A DNA stretch of 64,000 nucleotides from Phoenix dactylifera (GCF_009389715.1 NW_024067680.1:930001-994000); one strand, 5' to 3'; counted from the first letter of the stretch, positions 11,415 to 24,432 are shown. A program made the numbers and translations. Notes: a model not told the origin generated them from the letters alone.

Positions 11415-13190
11415 TCACTTACTCCAGATTTTACTTAGGATGCTATGAAATCTGTTCCCAGAGAGCTTCTTAATGATTTTCTTTGCTTCCAAAACATCAG
11501 CTTTTGCTAGTTTCTCCAAGTGGTTCACATACCCAGATGCCAAAATCTTTCTCCTTCCATTGCTGCTATCTGCTAGCGAGATCAGGACTGAGAGCAGCAG
11601 CTTCTTTGTTACTGATTTCTCCTCATCTGGATTGAGCAACCTCATGATTTGGTTCACATTGTGGTCATCTTGAATGAATCTTCTGCGGTTTCGTTGAATT
11701 GGAACCATGCTGCAGAGTAACCCAGCTGCCAGTTCTCTGACTTCAAAAGATTTAGCTTCTAGCAACTTTACAAGCTCTGTCATAAATCCAGCATCACCCA
11801 TCACCTTCTTGGTCTCCTCAGATGTCTCGCAAAGGTGAGAAACAACCTTGAGGCCAGATTCCTGAGTAGATATCTCACCATTCTTCAGAAGAAAGAGAAC
11901 CTGATCGAGGAAACCACAACCCATCAAAGCTTTGATCAAACTTGTTGAGGTGAAACAGAACAACTCAATAGCCCGGACAGCAACCTCTCTTGCCTTCATT
12001 GAGTAGGGAGAGTTGGGATCCAATAACTTCGCGAGTGACTCAATGACCCCTTCTCCAACCACCATATGCCTAAGGCTGTCATCCTCCAAAACCATTGCAT
12101 ACAGCAATTCCATTACATGAATCTGGACTACTTCTTCCTTTGATTTCAGAAGCTTTGTGAACACTGAAACTGCTCCTTGTTCCACCATGAACTTTTTAAT
12201 CTCCTCGACACTGCTAAGGTTCCTTAGTGTATTACAAGCCAAACCAATCAACTCGCTGCTGCTATCAGCATTATCACAGAGCTTGAGCAGCACTGTAACA
12301 CCTCCATGAGCAGAGACTGACCACACGTTGTCAGAATTCTCCGTAAGTTTCCTCAGAGCTCGAGCAGCCCCCTCTTTTCCCGCTTCATTTCCCATCTCCA
12401 ATGCCCGGATCAATGGCGCAATGACACCGCCTGTAACAAGAGCTCCTTTGTATGAGTCAAAGCTGGCAATTACTGAGACAGCCCTCGCAGCCTTCTCTTG
12501 AATACCCACATCACCAAATTCAAGAAAGTGCACCAGAAGACTAATACTGTCAGCTGTTTCAAGCACCGCTATCCTCACATATTTCTCATCCTGAGGAAGT
12601 ATCTCGTTAAGGATGGCCAGGGCTTGAGCTCTCATATCCAAATCTCCAATCCTTAGTCTTGAGAAGAGATCCTTCATGTAGAATCTCATGTCCTCTCGGC
12701 TTGCACCAACGGCAGGCCTCGTTGGAACAATGGCTTGGGATTGTGAGAGAATTGCAGAAGCACATATTTGTGTGAGATGCTTGACGTGGAGCTCGAGTCT
12801 AGAGGAGACGGCATCAAGATTGCTCCGCATGTGGAGCTTTCCCCTGCTGTAACTTTCATCACTACATTGATCAGTAAGCATCTGAATGTCATTGAGGACT
12901 GTTACCATCGACTCCAAGAATGCAGTGAGTGCTGAATTGGCGCTCGAAAAGTTGCCATCAGCTACGGCTGTTAGGTTGGAGTTTAGCTGCTCAAGCTTAT
13001 CTCTGATTAGTTGCCATTTGGCGGGGAAAGAGAGGATGGAGTAGGAGGAGGAGATCAAGGAATTAATGAGCTCCGATGTTCGCTGGAGACTGGTTTCCTC
13101 AGGAAGTTGATAGATGGGTGCTGCTTCTTTTCGATCTTCCCTCATTTCTGAGCTCATGAGGATGATGCCATCTTTTGGAGAGTAAGGCAA
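11415..13190 (-). CDS. Armadillo (ARM) repeat protein, U-box-less PUB-like
   Basis: An intronless frame of 591 residues. The N-terminal third (about residues 25-150) is a helical region like the UND domain of plant U-box proteins. From about residue 175 there are consecutive ARM-type repeats, such as VGIQEKAARAVSVIASFDSY, GKEGAARALRKLTENSDNVW and ELIGLACNTLRNLSSVEEIK, with G/N-x-x-A-A-x-A-L-x-x-L signatures. No U-box is present, so an E3 ligase role cannot be claimed. Such plant proteins are commonly annotated as ARM-repeat superfamily or vacuolar protein 8-like and act as protein-binding scaffolds. The ATG at 13188-13190 is the most upstream in frame; Met12 and Met16 are possible alternatives. 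Confidence 0.9.
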   Translation of the reverse strand: MPYSPKDGIILMSSEMREDRKEAAPIYQLPEETSLQRTSELINSLISSSYSILSFPAKWQLIRDKLEQLNSNLTAVADGNFSSANSALTAFLESMVTVLNDIQMLTDQCSDESYSRGKLHMRSNLDAVSSRLELHVKHLTQICASAILSQSQAIVPTRPAVGASREDMRFYMKDLFSRLRIGDLDMRAQALAILNEILPQDEKYVRIAVLETADSISLLVHFLEFGDVGIQEKAARAVSVIASFDSYKGALVTGGVIAPLIRALEMGNEAGKEGAARALRKLTENSDNVWSVSAHGGVTVLLKLCDNADSSSELIGLACNTLRNLSSVEEIKKFMVEQGAVSVFTKLLKSKEEVVQIHVMELLYAMVLEDDSLRHMVVGEGVIESLAKLLDPNSPYSMKAREVAVRAIELFCFTSTSLIKALMGCGFLDQVLFLLKNGEISTQESGLKVVSHLCETSEETKKVMGDAGFMTELVKLLEAKSFEVRELAAGLLCSMVPIQRNRRRFIQDDHNVNQIMRLLNPDEEKSVTKKLLLSVLISLADSSNGRRKILASGYVNHLEKLAKADVLEAKKIIKKLSGNRFHSILSKIWSK

Positions 13191-13365
13191 CAGAATGCAG
13201 TGGTAGTGTCTAGGAATTCCAGTGGGTTATGCCGCAGCTTGGAGATGTGATGGGTGGCTTAAGTTGGCAGCAGGAAGAGGGGAGAGATCTGAGAGAAGAG
13301 GAGTATATTTCTTATTGTCTGATGCCTCTACATCCCTTCTGTTCATCCCTCTGTTATCTTTCTAC

Positions 13366-13374
13366 CTTTATATG
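13366..13374 (-). promoter_or_regulatory. Candidate TATA box of the ARM gene
   Basis: On the minus strand the sequence reads CATATAAAG, about 180 bases upstream of the ATG. It is the best TATA match in the first 300 bases. Confidence 0.4.
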
Positions 13375-13399
13375 TGCCCATGGACATTAAAGAATCATA

Positions 13400-16300
13400 T
13401 GTTGTGGTCACCGAATTCTGACAATAATAATGAAATTTACTGGATCAACCTCTGCCAGTGGGTAAAGAGTAGGGCCAATGCAATTGAGGGTGGGACATTT
13501 TTGTCTTTCAGAAGGTAGAGGATTTTTTGGTCAGTTTTTAGTAAAATTCTGGTGTGGCTGGACAACAATGATGAGAGGTTAGTTGGGAATATGAAGAGTC
13601 CATAGTTAATGGAAGGCTGGTGTTTGTTGTTGGTGTAGATGAACAAGGTTGATGAGAAGAAGAGGATTTTCTTTTGGCAATAAGGAGAAGGTAGTTAAAT
13701 ATGGTACAGATGTACCAATAATAATTTTGTATTACAGGATTAGGAGTTGGCATTGATGATAACACTTCAGGGCTAAAAGCCTATAGCATCACATTGATGT
13801 CGTTTGCTCTCAGTGTTCCAACTTTCGGTGCGTATTTACTTATTGGTACTCAATCCTATTACTTATTAATCCTTATGCTGCTGATTAATCCTAATATATC
13901 CACCACCTAGAAAATTAAAGCCCAATTACCATGTTTAAGTTACAATCTTATACCACCTTACAAAGGGGACTGTGAGAGTCTCATACCTCATTCTGATTGT
14001 CAATTTATAAGAGTTCGGTTTGATCTACCATGCACTCTAGAATTTAGCTTGAAGCATTGCCAGATAATTATACTACTTCCCTGATACGATGATGATCAGC
14101 AACGTTGTTTATAATTCAAGGCTGCAACGGTGTCTACGATTAAAATCTTAATCTGCTTTTGTAGACACATCAACAAACATGGCATTCATTTGCTCCTTAC
14201 TTTCATGTGTGTGTGTGTGTATTTTTTTTTTTTTTTTCACTTACAATTAGTTGCATCCTGCTATCTCCCCATTGATGAGGACCTGAAAGAATTGCTTGTT
14301 AGGAGGATTGGCTGCACTCTGTGCATGTTCCCAAAATGCTATAAGACTGCTTCCTTAAGGCTGCTAGCCAACCATGGGAGGAAGAAGAGTAGTGACTGAT
14401 GAGGCACACTTAATGCAGTAGGAGAACAATAGCTTTCAAGGACCAAGTAAGAGTATCAGCTAGGGGGTGTCATTGCCCCCCATGTGAGCCCTCAAGTTTG
14501 GTGGCCTTAACTTAGGCTTTTGGCCATCTTTGAGAAGTGGGGGCTGGAATTTCAGTGAGTGAGAAATGACTTCATCTATACTTCTAAGTGGTGGACACCA
14601 CAAAAGCCACAAGGCTTCCATATCAAACAAAGATGAAAGGAAGAATACAAAGGAAAGGTTCATGCAACCAATAATAAGAGGAATGCTTTTGGAGCGAGCT
14701 GAAGAAGTTGGGGGTGAGGATGTGGAAGGCAATGAACATTACTTATTTGTATCTTCACACGACGGCTACAAAAATATGGCGAGTATATAAAAGAAACAGA
14801 ATGGTCCTACAAATCTGTCGGTGCCATTTTCCTAAGATTATCCCGTTCGAATTGAACATACTGACTTCATTCTGCTTGAATGGTATTGCTTCAGCACTAT
14901 TTACTTTGGAGGTAACGTAGATGAATAGTAACTGTGCTTGATGGATTGAAGAAAATTTCCTAGATGGAGGTCTTTTTCTGTCTGTCAGTGGCCAGAGAAC
15001 TGTTCATTAGCTTTAGCTCTGGCTCTGATAAGGTAGACTCAATATTTCTCCATGAAGAAAAAAAATATGGTATACTCATAATTTTGTATAAATAAGGAGT
15101 GAGGGTATTCTAGTTCTCATATAATTTGGTCCACTTGGTCAGGTACGATCGAATGTAGAGAAGGTTAGGTAGCATGAAGGTCTTGGTATGATGGTGAAAG
15201 GTGTTGGTTGCTTGAGAAATTAGTGAGTGGGGAAGAAGGTATTTTCCAGGTGGAGGAAAAGTATTGCTTAGCTTAGAAGAAAGAAGGTAGAACACTAATT
15301 CTTTCATGTATACCAAGACCGAATCAAGAGCTTTTGGATTTTGAGGGGCCAACCTAGACTGAGTAATCCTTAAGCTGGTTATTTCTTTGTTGTGGACGGT
15401 GCGAGTTGTCTTGTTACTCTTGGTCTGATTCTCTGTCCAATTTCCTTTGTTCGGATTTTACATCTAACATTCATGGATGCTTTTGAAGTTTCTGAATTTT
15501 ATGTATGATAATTAGTTGTTATCATGTCACAAGTTTGGCATCAAAACGAATTCATTTCTTGGTGAAGGCAATAATTTGTAAGAATTCAAATAATAAAAAA
15601 TTGAAAAGCATTTCCCCAGGGAAAAAAAGAAAAAGAAAGTGAAGTAAACAACTATTTTAGAACTGATATATTTATGTAGTTATAGCCATGTATAAAAACA
15701 AGACTGGAGGAGACAATAGAATGGAATGATAGCAATGCGAGCACTAGCAAGTTAGCAACAGTAACAGAAGGATTCCAGCAATAACAAACAACCAAAGATA
15801 GCATCACTTTTTTTGTAAAACATGAAGAGTTCTTTTTTTTCTTTTACCTACAGCATAAAGAGTTCTTTTGGAAATATGAGATATTCATTTCGCCATGGGA
15901 AAATCATGAACAATTGACTAAATTTCGACTGGATTAATCATCAGAAAACAACTAGGAGATTATTTAGGCAATGAAAAAGATCTTGAATGAGCCTAGAATA
16001 ACTTTCTTAAGACAATATTGTTGGTATCATTTTTTTCAATACTCACGTGTTCATGCAAAAGTAATCGTAAAAATTTGCACGTAAACATGCATCTCAAGAT
16101 TCTTCTATTAATATACAACACGAAAGGTTTGGAGAGCGTCTTGTGAGAGCCCGAAGGTGCACAGGCTTTATTTCAATCGCATTTTGGTGTCTGAGAAAAA
16201 AATCAGGTGCCTTTGAAAAAAGCAGTTTCTGTTATGCCACAGTCATCGGGAGGATGGGGAATTAATTTCCGCAAAATTTTATGTGGGCCAAAGTCTGAAG

Positions 16301-17586
16301 ACGTCGAGGCTTTGTTCCCTACGGGATCTTTGTATCAGTTTTCAGGGGAAAAAAAGGCATACTATTTGTTAGTTTTATATTAAAAAAAGTCAGAAAAGTC
16401 TTTTATCTTATAAAAAGCATTATCAATATATTTAAAATATAAAATATATTATATAGATATATATAAAAAGTGAGGTTGCATGTTTGGGTAAAAGAGAAAA
16501 AATATCATATATTCCAACATGTCTTGGCAAGAAAGAAAAAAATTCGCATATACCGCAGCCGATCGCTTGCTGGTACTCTCCCATACCTTGGTCAACTTCT
16601 ATTTGGCACTCCTTTTGACAGAAAAAATGTGATTCTAGTTTCTCACGCATTTGGAACCTTCAGTCTCTTGCATTGCATCACATATGTTGGACCCTAGTCC
16701 ATAAAATTTTGAGGTCCAACCTAGCTAGTCAGCGTGGACCCAACTCAAAGGTATTGGTCGTGCGAACCAAAAGCTCGATCCACCTAGCACAAACCTACCC
16801 TAGCTTTGCCCCTTATCTTCCCTCGCCCCCTCGAAAATTTCTCTTCTATTGTCTCTTATCTCTTTTCGTCTCTCATGTTTTTTTGCTACCTCTCTCTCTC
16901 TCTGCTAGATTTTGCCGCTAACTACCCTCACCAAGCCCCTTTACCCCATTTTAGGCCCCTTCTATTTGTCTTGCATAACCCTAGCTGTGTCGAGCCACCT
17001 CTGCCCAGATTCGGCTGGTCATGGTTATCGTGCCTTGTCACTTGGTTGGCCTGTGCCTTCTTCTTTCTCCTATGATATCCTCTCTACTATTCCCTTCTCG
17101 TGAAATAGCCCCTCACTGCCCCTCTATCCAAATGCATCGTCGTCTCGCCTTTGTCGGCCACCCTTGTTATGTTGTTTGCGACTCTTGCCCATAGTTTCAC
17201 TCTCTATCCCCTCATAAAATCCTAGCTTCCCATCAACCATTCCCTTTCCTCTTCTTCCCCCAATTCCCTACTTTCTCTCTTTAAGCTGCCTCTCGATTTA
17301 GGATAATCTACTACTCTTAATCCCTAAGTAGAGCCCTCTCTAATTATTTTTATTATTTTTTCTCTAATTTCACTTAGCTTAATTTTGTGTAGGGGCATGA
17401 CCATCCAGGAAAGAAAAAGGTCAGTGTAAGGTTTTACACTCTAATCCCTGTTCAATCCTTTAACTTAAGTAAATAGTATAGATTAGGGTTAGCAAATCCT
17501 AAGGGTGGGGTTGGTTTTGAAACCAAACATTTTGATATTAGAAAAATTAGATAAATTGGTAAATGATTAATAAAATTATTTATAAT
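13400..17586. other. Intergenic, probably old transposon debris
   Basis: No gene is recognisable. A (GT)n followed by a long T run lies at about 14207-14238. The pyrimidine-rich tract at 16790-17300 has no coding logic and resembles LTR-type or decayed retroelement sequence, but no end or domain could be fixed. Confidence 0.45.
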
Positions 17587-19404
17587 TGCTAGGTGAATAA
17601 CTATATCAATCTTTAGGCAAGTTAGTCCTCCAATTTTCTGAGAATAATTAATATTTAATATTGATATTAAATATTACTATTAATTGAATTGGATATTTTA
17701 AGTGTACATTTGGAGTTATTGGCACCTTGATTGGGTATTGTGGCATGCTAGTGGTAAGAATCCCTATTGTTTGTTTTTGAAAATTATACAAACTTGTGAT
17801 ACGAATATATATTATAATATTGAATGACTTTGATTGTGAATGGCTTCCAAATTTGTCTTGAGTGTGATGTGTGCATGTATATTATGCAAACTTGTGATAT
17901 GTCCATGTATATTATAATATTGAATGACCTTGATTTTGAATGGTTTTCGAATTGGTTTTGAGGTTCTGGATTATGGACATTTCAGAATGGTTTGATTGTG
18001 GATGCTTAAGATTTGGTCTTTGGCCATGAGTGCTTGTGAGTAGTAGTAAATTGAGGTGTTGCAGTGGAACGAAAATCTTCAATGTTGGAAATTATGTTTT
18101 GTAAATACTGAATCCAATTATGTTGTGCATAGAAAGTGGTGATGGTTTATCCTAATAATGTTGCGACTGATGAATTGTTTCTAATTAACATAAATGAAAA
18201 TTGTAAATTATATCATTGAATGGGTAGGTGTGAGCTCTCGGGTAGCCATATTACTATTGATTGTTCTATCATAGGCTAGAAATGTATAATTTTCAATCGC
18301 CCTATCATAGCCTGAAAATATAGTATTATCGATCATCCTATCATAATTTGGAAATATGATACTATTGATTGCTCCTTCAAAGGTCAAAAACATGACTATG
18401 GACGGTTGGAAGTTAAAAATAACTTAATTTACTCATTATGTTGTCCATGATGAATGGGTGGATACTGACCATGTTACTATTAATTGATTCTCTATCAAAG
18501 ACTAAAAATGTGGCATTATCAATTCTCTCTTTACTTGCTATAAATGTTGCACTATTGATTATCTCCTCATAGGTTGGAAAAGTGACCATGGATAGTCCAA
18601 AGACAAAAATAATTTAATTTACTTATTGTGTACCCTTGAGACTAAATAGGCGTGAGCTTTGGGCTAGCAATATTATTATTCATAGGTTAGAAATTTGGCA
18701 TTACTGATTGCCATGTTGTAGGTTGGAAATGTAGCATTATCATTTACCCCATCATGGGCTAGAAGTGTGATGATATTGCCTTGCCCCATCATGGGTTAGA
18801 AATATGATTGTGGTCCATTGAAAGATGAAAATAATTTAATATAAATATTGGGTACTATTGGGATGTCTCCCAAATTTGACCACTGTCAGAAATGTTATAA
18901 AATGGCAATGAGCTGTTAATTTGAATCATTGTTAAATGGAGTTATTATTTTGATCGTGTAAAATGCATTGATATATCATGATCCGTAAAGTAGTGGATTT
19001 GAGAATTTAAGTGCTAGTTAACTGGAATACTTTCATGGTACTCTTTAAATTATGTCAATGTGTGTGCGTGAAGGGATTCTTACTAAGTTGTTTAGCTTAC
19101 ATAATTTCCTTTAGTTTTTTTTTTAAGCCACAGAATACTTAGTACTTTATTGTGGTCTTAGGTTACTAGGGAGAATTGGAATACTTAGAATGTGTCTGTC
19201 ACCATTTTTGAATTTTGGAATCCTACAATTAATCAACTCATGCTCATCTATTAATTGTGGAATCTAGTTACATTATTTTGAAGCTATATTATACTTTATA
19301 TCTTCTCTAGTATTTTTAAGATTTTGTATATGTTTCAAGGCCTTGCCCTGCGGAATGTATAATCATGTCACGTGCCTAGCTTGAGTGGTGTTTGAGGTGC
19401 GACA
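17587..19404 (-). mobile_element. Probable LTR (solo or fragment), minus orientation
   Basis: The right end, read on the minus strand, starts TGTCGCACCTCAAACACC, the TGTCRCRCC-type start of large plant Ty3/gypsy LTRs and akin to the better-bounded LTR ending at 32666. The left end is uncertain. A TG at 17587 is preceded by ATAAT and the right end is followed by ATAAT (19405-19409), which could be a 5-bp target duplication or chance in AT-rich DNA. No gag-pol sequence is present. Confidence 0.4.
18225..18840. repeat. Degenerate tandem array inside the 17.6-19.4 kb LTR-like region
   Basis: Repeated modules of the form CTATCATAGGCTAGAAATGT followed by a TATTATTGAT-like stretch recur at roughly 40-60 base spacing, with heavy divergence. 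Minisatellites inside the LTR also occur in the LTRs at 20.1 and 31.6 kb. Confidence 0.6.
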
Positions 19405-20079
19405 ATAATTCTAGTATATTGCACATGCCAATGTATATAATCAGACATATGAGAAAAGGGAATGAAAACACTATAGAAAAAAAGAGTATATCCCGATTGT
19501 TAACTGCCGATGCTAGAAAAAGGCGTCGATAAGTTGTTTACCATGCCAAAATTTGCCAATGTAACTTATGAGCATCGAAAGATTACAATGCTTAAAAGCA
19601 TCAGCAAGGAAGGACGGAAATTTTTCAACACTTTCTAGTACATGTCATTACGTTATGATGCTTAAAAGCATCACAGAAGCCAGTAACGAGACCACTTCTA
19701 AGCATCGTTATGTTTGGCAGTCTAAAATGAAAGAGATAAATAGATCTTATGCTCTTTATTCTTTTTCAAATTGTTACTTATATTCTGGTATTATGAAAAT
19801 ATTATTAAATATTGATGATATTATATTTTCTTATAATTAAGGATCAAGTATATGATATTATGAAACTCAAGACTTATTGTGAAATAATGGTTTCGTGAAT
19901 ATTTCAATATTAATAACTTCTTTATGAACTATGAACTTTATATTTATAAAAATTATATTTTTGTTATAAAAAGAATAATTTTATGATTATTCTACTATTA
20001 TGTGTTTATTTATGGGCTACGAACTCTATAAAGCCACCTATAGTTTTATTCATATATGATTCAAAAAAATATAATTCAA
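19405..20079. other. AT-rich intergenic DNA
   Basis: No gene is seen. A short direct repeat containing TGCTTAAAAGCATC occurs twice (19588-19601 and 19659-19672). Confidence 0.5.
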
Positions 20080-21008
20080 GAAATATGACTTAAGAAAAAT
20101 TATCTTAATGACTATAGTAAAAAGGCTCTCAGATAGTTATGTATGGTCCGTAAAAATAGGATAGATCAACATCCAGTTTCATACGACTCTGTCAATAGAT
20201 AATAGTAGTTGGCGTACGACCTTACTGGCAGATAATAGTAGTTGGCATACAGCACTGCCAGCGGGTACTAGTAGCTAGCATACAACCCTACAAATGGATA
20301 ATAGTAGTTGGTATTTGCTGATTACAACCCTGTCACGGGTATAATAGTGACCTTAGCATTTAGTCCGAGAGAAGTAATTTGATCAATAATATAGTTAGAT
20401 GGTAAATAATTTATAATTTTATTTATGTTGTACACTTGGAACCATGATTGCAACATATTGCTGATTTATATTTGCATGATTGACTTTATGACTTACTTTA
20501 TCATATGATACTATGATATGTTCTATTTTGCAATAATTATTATTTTCTTTATATAATGCATCGATTCATACAAAAACTTATGCTTGATTTGGTAAAGTAG
20601 TGAAAGCTTTACTTATTGAGCCGTGTCGTTCATAAATTTTTATTTTTATTTTTCTCTTCTTAGGCAAATAAAATCAGTAGGGACGAAGGTTAGTCCAAGC
20701 TTGGAGTTTGCGCTAGCAAGCTTAGCTATTTTGTAGAAAAATTTTAGTATTTTAATTAACTATAAATTTGTTGTTAATACTTTTCTGAATATTGAGGATT
20801 ATGGGTTTGGTATTTATGTTTGGATTTAGAAGCTCTGAACCAATAATGGTTACATTTAATGGATAATAAAATTGGACTTCTATTTATTCTGTTATTTTTA
20901 AGATGGAATTGGAAGCTAAATGAAACGTTTGACTTCGTGTTATCGTGGGTTGTATCCTTCGGTAGCACGACCATGTCATGCATGTTCTAAATCTGGAGCG
21001 TGATGGTG
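20080..21008 (-). mobile_element. Decayed LTR fragment, same family as the 29.56-32.67 kb LTR
   Basis: In the same order it shares several blocks with the better-bounded LTR: a CAGCGGGTA/ATAATAGTAG minisatellite, a CCCTGTCACGGGTA block, a TTACTTATTGAGC block, and a terminal block (GTGTTATCGTGGG, GCACGACCATGTCATG, GAGCGTGA). The final TGACA is eroded, so the boundary is approximate. No internal retroelement domains adjoin it. Confidence 0.5.
20185..20345. repeat. About 36-bp minisatellite in the LTR fragment
   Basis: About five diverged units contain ATAATAGTAGTTGGCATACR, separated by CTGNCAG-like words. Confidence 0.75.
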
Positions 21009-21763
21009 TGTGTATGTGTGTGTGATGTCTTTATTTGTGCTAGCACCTAATTCAAATACTTTAGCCACGCAACAATCTTGCAAAAAAATATTTTATAGTT
21101 CACCTGAAGCTCTCCCATTGCCCAATTTGTCAGCGCTTGTGGTGCCAGAAGTCATAAGAGAGCAAGAATGAGCCACATTTATGCTACCGAACTTTATAGT
21201 GTGAAATCTTCTAGTACTATTCTTATTTGAGAACAAGTTCTATACAATTCTAAGTGGGGAAATTTTCGAAGGTCAAGCAAGGGACATGGCAGTTGGCACC
21301 TTATTATTGGTGCCGATACTCTAGCCCATATACTATTGTTTTTTTTGTAAGCAATATTTTAGTAATAAGAAATCTCACAAAACAAAGTTACATAAATAAT
21401 TAAATATGCTATGCTAGTATGACAATATTAGCTAGAATGCAATAATTTGGCAGCCTATGCTACATCAATTAAATAAAGGGAGTAACTGTAGACACATCAA
21501 CTATATAACTATTCATGCAAATTTTTTATGTTACACTAGTACCACCTTTTTTGTTTATAAGCATGAATAAAGTCGTATTTTAACCTTACATATATGAAAA
21601 CACAATATCTAGATATATTATATATAACACAAGCATTCAACATTAAATGACGAAAGGAGAAAAACTAAATGTGCGACGTTTGGTTTCCAGACAATAAGGG
21701 GCTACTGTTTGAACTTTTTGAATGCAGTCCCTTCTTCACTAATTCACCCCTCTGCATGTGTGC

Positions 21764-21787
21764 TTCTCTCTCTCTCTCTCTGTGCGC

Positions 21788-21825
<38 letters not shown>

Positions 21826-21826
21826 C
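21764..21826. repeat. Compound microsatellite (CT)n-(GT)n-(GA)n
   Basis: Three consecutive dinucleotide tracts run through this interval, with a short CGCG interruption. Confidence 0.9.
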
Positions 21827-22492
21827 CAGCATGCCATGCATATCATAATCAAAAAAAAAAAGGAATTATATGGAACAATTAAAAAAAAATCCTTTCTCTA
21901 TTCTATGCAGCACTTCATGCAATTAGAATCAAGGGTTATAATTATCTTTGATCATTATATATATAATCTATGTGGATGGAAACTCGATAAAATTAACAAA
22001 AATGATTGTTGTACGTAGTAAGTTTTTCCTTTTATTAATAGAAATAATTGTTTAGATGGCATTAAATATGAGATAGGAAGCAAAATATTAGGAATGAAAA
22101 CCAAATACAACAATTGAGGGGGAGAGCGAGATGCAAAATATTTATTATATTAAGAAAACCCTCAAACGTAAAAGAAATATGAAGACAGAAGAGTAGGTTT
22201 AGGGGGAAAAGTGAGAGATAGATAGAATCCTATTCTTTAATATAGCAGAGATCCAGCCATACATTTCATTGGTTGATGAGACTAGATCCATTTATCAAAC
22301 ACTCCTTTTCATCTTAATGATAAAAATAATTAGTACCATTACAAGCTCTAAGGATCACATCCCATGGAAAAAATTGCTGGTAAAATATTCAGGAGCCATT
22401 CTTTTCTATATGAGAGCAGAAACTCCCATAACGTTTCAGACCCATTCTAGATCCTATGTATCAGAACATTGACTTGACATCATACAAAGAAT
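21827..22492. other. AT-rich intergenic DNA
   Basis: No coding-like frame or bounded element was recognised between the microsatellite and the LINE tail. Confidence 0.5.
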
Positions 22493-23545
22493 CTCTCTTC
22501 TTCTTCTTCTTCTTTTTTGTTAGGATGGGTAACTCATACCTGACGAGCACGAATGCACCCAATAAAATAAGAAAACAGAATATCTCGGAGCGCTCGGGGC
22601 AACTCCATATCCTCAGCCCACAAGGTATTACCTGCATGACTGGCCACGTACGCGGCCACCTAATTCGCAGCTCCATTGGCTCTAGGCTTGTTAACGAGCC
22701 GAGCTACTCGGGCTCGGCCCGTTAAAAGCTCGACTCGAGTTCGGCTTGTTAGTCAAACGAGCTCGAGCCCGAGCCTAAAATGAGGCTCGTTTAAATTCGA
22801 GCTCGAGCCCGAGCGGCTCACGAGCCCAAACGGGCTCGAGCCACAACAGTGAGACCAAAGAAATGGACCTCATTTTAATGACGTATGGGCCTTATTTTAA
22901 TGACGTAAGGGCCTTATTTGTGGTATTTAATGTGGATTTTTGTTATGGGGCTCGAGCCCGAGCTCGAAACGAGCTTTACGAGCCCAAGCCCGAGCTTTTC
23001 TTTTACCAAACAAGCCCGAGCTCGAGCTCAATACAGAGCTCGGTACCGAGCCCGAGTTTTGTGAAACGAGCCGAGCCCGAGCCTCCCCAAGCTCGGGCTC
23101 AGCTCAGCTCGTTAACAGGCCTAATTGGCTCCATGAATTACATGCTTGGCCTAAAGGCCCCTCCATCCCTCGTCATTGCTCAGATGTCTCGAAGTAACGG
23201 ATGGTTGCCGTCGGCATGTCTCGGACTCTTTTGGATCCAACTGATGACCATGACCGAGTCACCCTCCAGAATGATTGAGCTGGCTCGTAACTCAAGCCGG
23301 GCATGTCAAAGGCCTACCTAGGCAGCACTCAGCTCCGCACCCGGCACCAAGATGTTGAATAGCTGACAGCAGCCTACTGCTACCATCCTAGCGTCCGGGT
23401 CTCTGATAACAAAACGCGCGCCTCCTCTCATTCCACCATCAGAGACGGACTCATCAAAATTGATCTTGATAAAACTCAGAGGCGGGGACTCTTAGGTGAA
23501 GAACATTGTATGGGCACTGTAACCCCAAAATGGAAAGGAATCTCT
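22493..23545 (-). pseudogene. L1-like LINE 3' end with RNase H domain, split by a MITE
   Basis: Reading the minus strand from 23545 downward gives a broken plant-LINE C-terminus. It runs from PPLSFIKINFDES through DGGMRGGARFVIRDPDARMV, an AELSAA piece and IILEGDSVMVISWIQKSP to NHPLLRDI, with several stops. The strand ends in a LLGAFVLVRYELPIL piece and an A-rich (GAA)n tail at 22493-22519. The copy matches the LINE at 27.5-28.3 kb in the same order, down to the last codons. A 441-bp hAT MITE (22683-23123) interrupts it. The upstream reverse transcriptase is absent, which is a typical 5' truncation. Confidence 0.8.
22683..23123. mobile_element. hAT MITE with perfect 8-bp target duplication
   Basis: The ends read TAGGCTTGTTAACGAGCC and, reverse complemented, TAGGCCTGTTAACGAGCT. 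Direct 8-mers ATTGGCTC flank it (22675-22682 and 23124-23131). The interior is crowded with GAGCTCGAGCCCGAG-type palindromic words, as in many plant hAT MITEs. It sits inside the LINE RNase H remnant, so it is younger than that copy. There is no coding capacity. Confidence 0.9.
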
Positions 23546-24149
23546 TCCTTTCCCACGAAGTCCAAAGGCAAGGAAAAAGTGCCTCCCGCCTGCTGATAAA
23601 AGCCTTGAATCCGTAATAAAACAAGTCACCACTAAGCAAACAGGACAATCAACTTTTGCAAACAAATTTGGTCCTCCACAATGACAACATACTGTGTACA
23701 ACTTTGGATTCATTATTAAAGTTTGAAAAATAATACTTACACCTCCCCGACTCTCACCTATCTGCACGCTGGTCCCCTCTTCTTCAAAAGTTTCAATTAA
23801 TCTCCTTTAACTTTTGATTTGCATCACTGTAGCCCTTTCTATCCATCTCCATCAATCCGTTGGTAGTGTAAGTCAGCAGGTGACAGTCACTTGCCTATGT
23901 TCAAAGTATTTCTTCCAAAATTATCTTTGCTGGTGAGAGATAAGGAAAAAAAAAACATTCAATCAAAATGGTAGAAAAAAGAGAGTCTAAACTTTTTCAA
24001 TAAAAAACAGCAAAAAAATGGAAAATCCAATCTTTTTTTAGTACAAAGAGGGGGAAATGAGCAAGAAAGATAAAAGAAATCAGAAGAGATTAGGCAATGA
24101 AATGCTTGGTACCTGTCACCCTACTCGCTATGCTCGGTGAAGTTGAGTT
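23546..24149. other. Intergenic DNA
   Basis: No gene or bounded repeat was recognised. Confidence 0.45.
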
Positions 24150-24432
24150 TCCACTAGGTGAAGCATTACATGACGGCATATCCACCACCAGTGAAGGCTC
24201 GAAGAAGGTTGAGCATTGCCACCACCTGGTAATAGACCCTGATCATCATCTTCTACAGGTCCAGTGTCCTTGACTTCTTGTTGAACACATCACCGTTGAT
24301 GTTGTCTCCTTTGTAGCTATAGCTTCATCCTATTCTACTCCTCAAACGACTCTGACCTTGGCTTTGCAAATGTTTCACCATCCTACCCACCTTGTCCAAA
24401 TCCACGTAATTAGCCCTAGATTTGAGAAGATC
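24150..24432 (-). pseudogene. Coding-like remnant, weak resemblance to a histidine phosphotransfer protein
   Basis: The minus strand reads YVDLDKVGRMVKHLQSQG, then after a stop and frame change SRTLDL(stop)KMMIRVYYQVV and LNLLRA. The spacing loosely mimics the VDF-KVD-HQLKG and C-terminal YY helix of plant AHP proteins, but the phospho-accepting histidine context is not preserved. It adjoins the TRIM insertion, and more coding-like minus-strand sequence lies beyond it at about 26.9-27.1 kb. Assignment is tentative. Confidence 0.2.
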
